A DNA stretch of 64,000 bases, taken from positions 209,972 through 273,971 of the forward strand of contig JAIOZL010000003.1 of NCBI GenBank assembly GCA_021740645.1. Reading direction: 5' to 3'. Source of the stretch: Bacteroidales bacterium (GTDB taxonomy: Bacteria > Bacteroidota > Bacteroidia > Bacteroidales > JAADJA01). Each line of letters begins with the position of its first letter. Within the stretch, counting starts at the first letter, position 1. Below, piece after piece: positions 57,503 through 64,000 of this stretch. The notes below the pieces were generated by a model. That model ran no database searches. It was not told the origin of the DNA and was given only the letters and a program-made list of their open reading frames with translations. The position numbers were made by a program, and so were the translations under genes.

Positions 57503-57943
57503 ATGAAAAAGAGAATAGTAAGATTTGAAGATTTGGAATGTTGGAAGGCATACAGAGAAGTCAGAATATATGTTATGAAAATAATCAAAAAGTTTCCTCC
57601 TGAAGAAAAATATGCACTGGTTGATGGCATGAGAAGATCTTCCAGATCAACTACCGAAAACATTGCTGAAGGATTTGGACGATATCATTATGGGGAAAAT
57701 ATACAGTTTTGTAGAATCAGCCGAGGATCACTTCATGAATTAATAGACCAGTTTATCAGTGCCTTCGATGATAACTATATCAATGAAGATGAATATAAAA
57801 ATGGAAGACAGCTAATCGAAACCGCGTTGGCTATATTAAATGGTTTTATTAATTATTTACAAAAAGCAAAAAGTGGTAAATACAATGAACCTAAAAACTC
57901 AATCAATGAAGATTTAATTGAATACGAAAATCAATCAACCTAA
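57503..57943 (+). CDS. Four-helix-bundle protein (S23/IVP family)
   Basis: This is a 146-residue helical protein. The N-terminal FEDLECWKAYREVRIYVMKII, central MRRSSRSTTENIAEGFGRY and SRGSLHELIDQF are the hallmarks of the 23S rRNA intervening-sequence protein family, to which the Avd accessory proteins of diversity-generating retroelements are related. The function of the free-standing copies is unknown. It sits inside the ABC operon between permease 3 and the ATPase, flanked by repeats that face each other, and is probably a mobile passenger. No rRNA or reverse transcriptase gene is near. Confidence 0.88.
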   Translation: MKKRIVRFEDLECWKAYREVRIYVMKIIKKFPPEEKYALVDGMRRSSRSTTENIAEGFGRYHYGENIQFCRISRGSLHELIDQFISAFDDNYINEDEYKNGRQLIETALAILNGFINYLQKAKSGKYNEPKNSINEDLIEYENQST

Positions 57944-57950
57944 TCTGCAA

Positions 57951-58035
57951 CAAACAACAGATAACAGATAACAGATAACACTTAACATATAACACTTGAC
58001 CAATAACACTTAACATATAACAAATAACACTTAAC
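57951..58035. repeat. Repeat cluster flanking the IVP gene (right)
   Basis: The segment consists of GATAACA-type units: AACAGAT is repeated three times, then ATAACACTTAACATATAAC occurs twice exactly (57975-57993 and 58003-58021) and once in part (58024-58035). The middle part is the inverted counterpart of the left-hand repeat. It lies directly in front of the ATPase ATG at 58045. Confidence 0.75.
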
Positions 58036-58044
58036 TATAAAACG

Positions 58045-58725
58045 ATGAAAGTAATAGAAATCAAAGACCTTTATAAAATCTACAACAGTAGCGAAATTAA
58101 GGTCAAAGCAGTAAACGGTGTAACTGTAGACTTTGAAGAGGGAGAATTTGCTGCCGTTGTCGGGCCTTCCGGTTCGGGGAAAACAACATTATTGAATATG
58201 CTGGGTGGATTGGACAAACCCACTTCAGGAGATGTTAAAATTGCAGGAGTAGATATTTGGGGGTTGAACTCCCGTAAATTGATAGACTTCCGCTTGCACA
58301 ACATTGGGTTCGTTTTTCAAGCCTATAACCTTATCCCTGTTTTAACGGCCAAAGAAAACGTTGAATTTATTATGCATTTGCAAGGACGTGCAAAACACGA
58401 ACGGGACGCCCGGACCAAAGAATTATTGCAGGCTGTTGGACTTGGCGACCGGCTGAACAGCAGGCCTAACAAATTGTCAGGAGGACAACAACAAAGGGTG
58501 GCCGTAGCCAGGGCATTGGCTTCCAAACCAAAGTTTATCCTTGCTGATGAGCCCACGGCAAACCTGGATTCAAAATCTACCGGAAACCTGCTTGACATGA
58601 TGGAAAAGCTCAATAAAGACGAAAACATCACCTTTATCTTTTCCACGCACGATCAAAGGGTAGTAAATAAAGCCAGAAGGGTAATAACCCTGGATGATGG
58701 TAAAATAACCAGCGACAAAAGATAA
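58045..58725 (+). CDS. LolD/MacB-type ABC transporter ATPase
   Basis: This is a 226-residue ATPase with Walker A GPSGSGKTT (40-48), Q-loop FVFQAYNLIP, signature LSGGQQQRVAVARAL, Walker B FILADEPT and the His switch FIFSTHD. It belongs to the LolD/MacB/FtsE group that powers FtsX-type permeases by transmitting force to the periplasm instead of moving substrate through the membrane. It serves the three permeases upstream. Its own leader is made of the IVP-flanking repeats. Confidence 0.95.
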   Translation: MKVIEIKDLYKIYNSSEIKVKAVNGVTVDFEEGEFAAVVGPSGSGKTTLLNMLGGLDKPTSGDVKIAGVDIWGLNSRKLIDFRLHNIGFVFQAYNLIPVLTAKENVEFIMHLQGRAKHERDARTKELLQAVGLGDRLNSRPNKLSGGQQQRVAVARALASKPKFILADEPTANLDSKSTGNLLDMMEKLNKDENITFIFSTHDQRVVNKARRVITLDDGKITSDKR

Positions 58726-58731
58726 TAAAGA

Positions 58732-59898
58732 ATGATGCATACCTGGCGGATTATCAGTATTACCTTCTTTCTTTTTTTTGTCCTATTGGCCTCCGGACAG
58801 GAAAGGAAGATTGATTTTTCAGGACACATTCAAAACCTGAACACGGTATGGATTCAGGATGTGGAATCACAATGGTATACAATGGGCTCTGTTTATAACC
58901 GATTGAACCTGAAGTATTACATCGATAATAACTGGACATTTTCGGGGAGTGCACGGAACGTATTTAATTTTGGGCAATTGCTTTATTTAAGCCATCCTGT
59001 TTATGCTGATCTACTAACAAATGATAATGGCTTTATGGATTTAAACTGGAGAATAGCCAGTGATTCATCTTACGTACTTTATTCGGATATCGATCGGGCA
59101 AACCTTCAATTTACAAAAGGGAAAATGGATGTGAGGGTTGGCCGCCAGCGAATAAATTGGGGAATAAATATGGTATGGAATCCCAATGATATTTTTAACA
59201 CCTTTAATTTTTATGATTTTGATTATGTGGAACGGCCAGGATGTGATGCAATCAGAATGCAATATTATACCGGTATATCTTCTTCAATAGAAATGGCCTT
59301 TAAATTAGATTCAGATCAGAAGATCACAGCTGCAGCTATGTATAAATTTAACAGGTGGAATTATGATTTTCAGCTTATGGGAGGTTTGATGACCGGGGAT
59401 ATAGTGTTAGGTGGTGGATGGTCGGGTAACATCGGGGGGGCAGGATTTAGTGGGGAAGGTTCATATTTCAGAGATAAAAACAATTTCGCCGACACTACCG
59501 GAATTTTTGTTTTCTCAGCCAGTGCCAATTATACCTTTAAAAACAGTCTTTTTGTACATGGATCATTTTTGTTAAATAGCAATGGAACCACTGATAAAGC
59601 AGGATATGATGATAATTCACTGATAGTGGTTCGGAAGCTTTCACCCAAGACTTTTACACAAGCAAGATATTCCCTGTTCGGTCAAGTCTCTTACCCGCTA
59701 TCCCCGTTGATAAGTGGCGATCTATCTGCAATATTTAACCCTAATGACAATTCGGCCTTTGTCGGGCCCAATGTCAGCTTTTCTTTATCCGACAACATAA
59801 GTCTTTTGCTTATGTCGCAAATATTTATCGGAGAGAAGGGTTCTGAATTCGGAGGGATGGGTTCCTTATACTATATGCGATTGAAGTGGTCGTTTTAA
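58732..59898 (+). CDS. Predicted outer-membrane beta-barrel protein
   Basis: This is a 388-residue protein; ATG codons at 58732 and 58735 are both possible. A signal peptide ends at LLASGQ. The rest is alternating strands with a C-terminal aromatic (YYMRLKWSF), as in outer-membrane barrels. The segment VRVGRQRINWGINMVWNPNDIFN recalls the DUF1302-type/porin-like proteins that occur with LolA-like DUF1329 proteins and RND pumps. It starts 6 nt after the ATPase, the last gene of the operon. A role as the outer-membrane end of the exporter is inferred. Confidence 0.7.
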   Translation: MMHTWRIISITFFLFFVLLASGQERKIDFSGHIQNLNTVWIQDVESQWYTMGSVYNRLNLKYYIDNNWTFSGSARNVFNFGQLLYLSHPVYADLLTNDNGFMDLNWRIASDSSYVLYSDIDRANLQFTKGKMDVRVGRQRINWGINMVWNPNDIFNTFNFYDFDYVERPGCDAIRMQYYTGISSSIEMAFKLDSDQKITAAAMYKFNRWNYDFQLMGGLMTGDIVLGGGWSGNIGGAGFSGEGSYFRDKNNFADTTGIFVFSASANYTFKNSLFVHGSFLLNSNGTTDKAGYDDNSLIVVRKLSPKTFTQARYSLFGQVSYPLSPLISGDLSAIFNPNDNSAFVGPNVSFSLSDNISLLLMSQIFIGEKGSEFGGMGSLYYMRLKWSF

Positions 59899-59922
59899 GG
59901 CAATGATATAAATGTATCTGAA

Positions 59923-62655
59923 CTAATTTACATCAGGGAATAACAGGAAAAAGGTGGCTCCTTCGTCTATCTTGCTTTCAGCCCAGATATCACCCCCATG
60001 TTTATATACTATTTGCTTCACATTGGCCAAACCTATACCCGTTCCTTCAAATTCCTCTTTTGTGTGAAGCCTTTGAAAAACACCAAATAAGTTATCTGCA
60101 TGGCTCATATCAAATCCTACCCCGTTATCTTTGATATAAAAGCTACATTTATTCTTCTTTGCATTTATTGATCCAATCTCAATTATTGTTTTATCTTTTT
60201 TGGATGAAAACTTCAATGCATTTGACAACAGGTTTTCAATGACCAGCTTTACTAAAGTTTCATCCGCATTAATTTTGGGTAGATTTGCAACCTTCCATTC
60301 AATTTTCCTGGTAGTAATTTCTTGATTAAGCAGTTTAATTTCTGAGGCAAAAAGCTGGTCTAAATCAACTTTTGTTTTTCTTATGGACTTTCGCCCAAGC
60401 CTCGAAAATGAAAGCAAACTATCAATCATTACCGCCATATTTTTTGAAGATTCAGAAATTTTATCATAATATCTGTTCGCCTCAGGGGTATCCAGGGTAA
60501 TGATTTTTTTAAGCATTTTGGCAAATCCATCAATATGCCTTAAAGGTGCCCTTAAGTCGTGTGATACGGAATAGGCAAAACTTTCGAGATCCCTATTGGC
60601 AATTTCAAGTTTCATGTTTGCTTCATGCAATTCTTCTCTTGATTCATTCACATCCTCAAGCAATAAAGCTAAGGATGCCTGCGAATTTTCAAGGGCCTCT
60701 GTCCTTTTTTTCACAAGGTTCTCCAGATTTCCACGATGCATTTTAAGCTCCTCTTCTGCTTTTTTTCTTTCTTCAATTTCTAAATTGAGATCATCCAGCA
60801 TATTCAATGAAGCATCCTGTGCAATTTGTAATTGGTACAGTGATTCCCTCAGCTCCATCGATCGTTGTTTTTCAAGTTCAACCAGTTCATTGATCTTATC
60901 TTCGGCTTTTTTTCTTTCATTAATATCTTCCACAATACCCAAGCCTGCAACAATAATATTCTCAGTATTGGTAATACCTTGCAGCAAAACTCTTATGTAG
61001 ATTTCTTGGCCAGAAGTCACCGTTGAATATAAATCCTCATAATAGCCATCGCCCGATTTTAAAGATTTGCGAACAGCTCGTTTTAGCTTATCATCTTTCA
61101 ATAAACGGATCATATCGAATCCAATAAGATTTTTTCTGTTGGATCCAATTATTTCTGTAAACTTGTTATTGCATTCAGTAATCACCCCATGTTCATTATA
61201 ATAAAAAATACCCAGAGGGGATTGGTTAACTATAGCCCGATACTTCATTTCGCTTTCACGTAAGGCATTTTCTGATTGGGTTTTTTCATTTAAATAATCA
61301 ATTCTGGAAATTACGGTTGCTGCATAACTTGCAATTGTTGCAAAATATTGAAGTTCCATGTCATTGGTCTTATATACCCCTTCGTCACCAAATGATCCGG
61401 TTACAATCGCTCCGTGTATCTTATCGCCAATAAATACAGGTAGGTTTATTAGGGTTCGTACACCCATGTCTTTTGCCGGCTTCCCAATCATCCTGGGATC
61501 AGCCTGAACATCTTCAACTAAATGAAGATGATTGCTTGAAAATAAGTCTTCAAAATAAGCATCTCCTTTTATCCGGATAGTAGGCAATTTGTCATCCAGT
61601 ATTTCACTTATCCGCCCAGCAGCTGCTGCTATACTAATGTTTTCAAATTTTTTATCAATCTTAGCATACCAAACACTCTTGAATCCAAATACATTGCCGA
61701 CTTCTTCCAAAAGAATATTTACTATATCATCATAATTTTTGCAGTTTCCCAGCTTTTGGTTAAGCTTTAACAATGACTGCACTTTTTTCTCGCTTTCAAT
61801 CGATTCTTCTTCAGCCATTTTACGCTGCGTAATGTCCATAATAAATCCTTCAAGAAATTCAATTTTCCCATTACCTTCAAAAATGCCCTGACCTTGCTCC
61901 CAAACCCATTTGGATTCACCTTTTGCTGTTTTAATCCGATAAGTCAGGTTAAATGATTTTTTTTTACTTACCGCATTTTGAATGGTTTTCCACACCATTT
62001 TCCTTTCTTTAGGGTGAATGAGATTGGCAAACTTTATTTTTTTATTTTTAACTAGCACATTTGGTTTGTATCCAGTTAGTGCATATGCCCCTTCACTTAC
62101 AAACTCCATGGTCCATTGCGAATCATTTTTACATCGGTAAGCCATTCCGGGTAGGTTATCCATAAGGGTAGCAAGCTGACGTTGGCTTTCTTTGAGGGCT
62201 TGTTCTGTTTTGACATTTTCAGAAATGTCTTTTAATATTCCTATGGTCAGATCGGAATAAATTAGTCGCTGGGAATAAATTTCAAGTATTTTATCTTTAT
62301 AATTTAAGGTAAATGGTTTGACGTTTTTATTGACAACTAATTGCTTAATATTGGATATCACATTAAAAAGTTCCCCCTTAGAAACAAATTTTTTAGCCAG
62401 GGCAAATCCGGTTTTACCGACAACTTCATTTTTTGTTAAACCTGTCATGTCAATGAATGACTGGTTAACCCCAAGAACTTTTATATTTTTATCTAACAGG
62501 ATTATTCCATCTGAGGTTCCACTAAAGATATCCTGGAAACTCTCCTGGTCTTTTTTTAAAGAATCTTCTAATTTCCGTAATCTTAAGTTTTCTTCTTGAA
62601 GCTTTTGAAACTCTTCAATTAATACATCCTTGTCGATATTTTCAGGTTTCAACAT
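59923..62655 (-). CDS. Multi-PAS/GAF sensor histidine kinase
   Basis: This is a 910-residue protein with no signal peptide or membrane helix, so probably cytosolic. Domain order: N-terminal coiled coil (about 5-40), PAS (about 40-150), PAS with PAC (about 160-290), GAF (about 300-450), PAS (about 465-590), a long coiled coil (to about 690), HisKA with SYSVSHDLRAPLRHIDGF-type box (His near residue 700) and HATPase with NLLSNALKFS and GTGIGLANVKQIV. It should pass signals to a response regulator encoded elsewhere. It follows the PAS protein at 62692 by 36 nt. Confidence 0.92.
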   Translation of the reverse strand: MLKPENIDKDVLIEEFQKLQEENLRLRKLEDSLKKDQESFQDIFSGTSDGIILLDKNIKVLGVNQSFIDMTGLTKNEVVGKTGFALAKKFVSKGELFNVISNIKQLVVNKNVKPFTLNYKDKILEIYSQRLIYSDLTIGILKDISENVKTEQALKESQRQLATLMDNLPGMAYRCKNDSQWTMEFVSEGAYALTGYKPNVLVKNKKIKFANLIHPKERKMVWKTIQNAVSKKKSFNLTYRIKTAKGESKWVWEQGQGIFEGNGKIEFLEGFIMDITQRKMAEEESIESEKKVQSLLKLNQKLGNCKNYDDIVNILLEEVGNVFGFKSVWYAKIDKKFENISIAAAAGRISEILDDKLPTIRIKGDAYFEDLFSSNHLHLVEDVQADPRMIGKPAKDMGVRTLINLPVFIGDKIHGAIVTGSFGDEGVYKTNDMELQYFATIASYAATVISRIDYLNEKTQSENALRESEMKYRAIVNQSPLGIFYYNEHGVITECNNKFTEIIGSNRKNLIGFDMIRLLKDDKLKRAVRKSLKSGDGYYEDLYSTVTSGQEIYIRVLLQGITNTENIIVAGLGIVEDINERKKAEDKINELVELEKQRSMELRESLYQLQIAQDASLNMLDDLNLEIEERKKAEEELKMHRGNLENLVKKRTEALENSQASLALLLEDVNESREELHEANMKLEIANRDLESFAYSVSHDLRAPLRHIDGFAKMLKKIITLDTPEANRYYDKISESSKNMAVMIDSLLSFSRLGRKSIRKTKVDLDQLFASEIKLLNQEITTRKIEWKVANLPKINADETLVKLVIENLLSNALKFSSKKDKTIIEIGSINAKKNKCSFYIKDNGVGFDMSHADNLFGVFQRLHTKEEFEGTGIGLANVKQIVYKHGGDIWAESKIDEGATFFLLFPDVN

Positions 62656-62691
62656 TTTATAAGCCAGCTAAATTTCATTTTTCGGATTAAC

Positions 62692-63861
62692 TTATTTTTG
62701 ATTCGATGGTATTTTATATTTTTTCGTTCTCCCCATTTCCAGCAACAATTGGTTAATTTCTTCTTTTAACTCAATCATTTTTAATTCTCTACCAATGGTT
62801 AGTTTATTCCATTTTTCCAACTTTTCTATTTTTTCATTTAATTCATTTTCCGCAATTATTCTATCGTTTTCATCTATCCAAAAGCCGATGATTTGCCTGG
62901 GTGATCCATCCTCATTTTTCAATAATATTATTTTATCCTTGAACCATTTATAAGATCCCGAGGCAACCTTCCACCTATATTCGGTTTCTACATAGTCATT
63001 TTTTATCACTGAATTATACTCCTTAAGTGTTCGATCTCTATCTTTCGGATGAAGCCTGCTGGTCCAGAAATCAGAATTGGAAGTTATCTCATCCGCTGAA
63101 AATCCAGTGATATTTTTAACCTGGTCACTGATCCATGTGGTTGGCATTTTCCCTGACGGATCGACTGTATAAAACACAACCGGAAATGAATTAAGGACAA
63201 GTTTTTGCCTCTCAATATTTTCCTTGAGTGTATTTTCATTATGCTTTTGTAAAGTTACATCCGTAGTAATGCCAAAAATTTGCCTGGGATTTCCAGCATC
63301 AAAACGATTGAAAACAAACTCCCTGGAATTTAGCCAACGCCAGGAGCCGTCTTTGTGCTTTATACGGTAATCGTGCTCTATAAATTCCCCATCCTTCAAT
63401 TTTGGGTATGCAGGCAGTATTTTTTTCTGATATTTAATAAAATCATCTACATGCATTAGTTCTGCCAGAAACCGGTCACCCATCTTTTGAATTTCATCAA
63501 TTGAATACCCCAGCATTGAAACTATTCCCTCGTTGCTATAAATATTCTTCCTGGCATCAAGGTCATAAACATAAATTATATCTGGAGAGGCATCTAAAAG
63601 GGTTTTATTGAATGTTTGTGCGTCATGCAATTCTTTTTCCGCTTTTTTTTGCTCAGTAATGTCCTTAAATACGCAATAAGTTTGTTTAAAACTACCATCA
63701 TGATTATATCCAATACCACCCTCAAAAGCTATATCAAGAAAATGGCCATCTTTGTGCCTGACCTTAAATTGTACATTGCTTATATATCCCCGCTTCTTAA
63801 ATGCTAGATAATTTTTCTCAAAAGAGGCCGTCCAGTCAGGATGCAGAAAGCTACCAAACCA
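62692..63861 (-). pseudogene. PAS-domain signalling protein, 5' end lost to an IS element
   Basis: The frame is open for about 389 codons and runs into the IS end, where it meets an in-frame stop (63883-63885). Its upstream residues, WFGSFLHPDWTASFEKNY and FKVRHKDGHFLDIAFEGG, then CVFKDITEQKKAEKEL, are the second half of a PAS/PAC module, so coding clearly continued upstream before insertion. Two more PAS modules follow. The chain ends with a coiled coil, KLTIGRELKMIELKEEINQLL, without a kinase domain. A TTG at 63630 could give a shorter product, but the intact protein is not made. It may once have been the sensory partner of the adjacent kinase. Confidence 0.75.
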
Positions 63862-63862
63862 T

Positions 63863-64000
63863 TGTCTAGTCCTAAAATAAGTCTACAGGTTAAAAAATAA
63901 ATTAGGCGACCAATTTATACACATGATCAGGTGTTTTATAGTTCAAAGATAAATGTAATCTTTTATGATTATATAAATGAATTGCATCTTTAGTAGCTCT
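63863..64000 (-). mobile_element. IS3-family insertion sequence, right end (partial)
   Basis: The element ends (read on the plus strand) with TGTCTAGTCC TAAAATAAGT CTACA starting at 63863, a TG-first terminal sequence as in IS3-family repeats. The transposase C-terminus lies inside. The rest is beyond the window. The exact boundary is inferred from where the PAS frame resumes. Confidence 0.7.
63902..64000 (-). CDS. IS3-family transposase, C-terminal end (partial)
   Basis: The last 32 codons are visible: ATKDAIHLYNHKRLHLSLNY then KTPDHVYKLVA and stop. The pattern AIxxYNxxRxHxSLxxxTPxxVY is the end of the DDE integrase domain (OrfB) of IS3-family transposases. The element catalyses its own movement. 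It disrupts the PAS gene. Confidence 0.85.
   Translation of the reverse strand, partial: RATKDAIHLYNHKRLHLSLNYKTPDHVYKLVA

Noticed and set aside
57951..58035. Repeat cluster that at first looks like a small CRISPR array or iterons
   Set aside because: Units are short, AT-rich and unevenly spaced, spacers are not unique, and there is no cas or replication gene. They pair with the repeat on the other side of the IVP gene instead.
1..64000. tRNA, rRNA, CRISPR and replication origin
   Set aside because: I looked for tRNA-like cloverleaf ends, rRNA-conserved stretches, regular repeat-spacer arrays and DnaA-box clusters and saw none. A covariance-model scan would be decisive.

Overview
The window looks like a chromosomal segment of a Bacteroidota bacterium, most plausibly a marine or sediment, facultatively anaerobic member related to Bacteroidales/Marinilabiliales (an inference from gene content; there is no rRNA here). 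The signs are type IX secretion (T9SS) cargo with both type A and type B C-terminal signals, a PorP/SprF-family protein, Bacteroidota-only families (DUF4783, DUF4834, DUF4256, YfhO next to DUF4834), few Shine-Dalgarno sites, and promoters with the Bacteroidota -33 TTG / -7 TAnnTTTG pattern (best example in front of rpmH). No tRNA, rRNA or CRISPR array was seen.

Layout. 1-4728 (minus): Na+/H+-pumping ferredoxin:NAD+ oxidoreductase operon rnfBCDGEA, with rnfA cut by the window edge. 5039-7381 (minus): a T9SS cargo protein that separates rnf from rseC; then rseC and a short-chain dehydrogenase. 8806-11017 (plus): DUF4783 protein, nadC and a YihY-type membrane protein. 11263-23195 (plus): a surface block of two very large type B T9SS proteins, a PorP/SprF-like protein and a YCF48-repeat type A protein. 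23313-33788: polysaccharide and envelope genes (flippase, two sulfotransferase-like proteins, two glycosyltransferases, gpsA, wecB, YfhO and DUF4834 proteins). 33914-34072: rpmH, a small gene with a clear promoter and terminator. 34163-36693: a TPR histidine kinase and a YqiA-like esterase. 36947-41613: ppdK and pckA, the PEP/pyruvate/oxaloacetate node.

41745-47482: small accessory genes, including an AT-rich orphan gene between attC-like palindromes, a beta-helix T9SS protein, a diiron ferritin-like protein, DUF4256, SRPBCC and exported VOC proteins. 47554-52127 (minus): a carotenoid operon (crtI, crtB, an unknown exported protein, idi, crtZ, lycopene cyclase) that should make zeaxanthin-type pigments from phytoene; crtE is not in the window. 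52301-59898 (plus): a TetR regulator followed by a LolA-like carrier, three FtsX-type permeases, a LolD-type ATPase and a predicted outer-membrane barrel, read here as a candidate trans-envelope export system. A four-helix-bundle (S23/IVP) gene with flanking inverted repeats sits inside it. 59923-64000 (minus): a multi-PAS histidine kinase and a second PAS protein whose 5' end is cut by an IS3-family element running off the window.

The most unusual points are a textbook EF-hand calcium-binding loop inside the TetR regulator, a palindromic operator lying on that gene's own promoter, the LolA-ABC-barrel gene set it heads, and the two cassette-like insertions.
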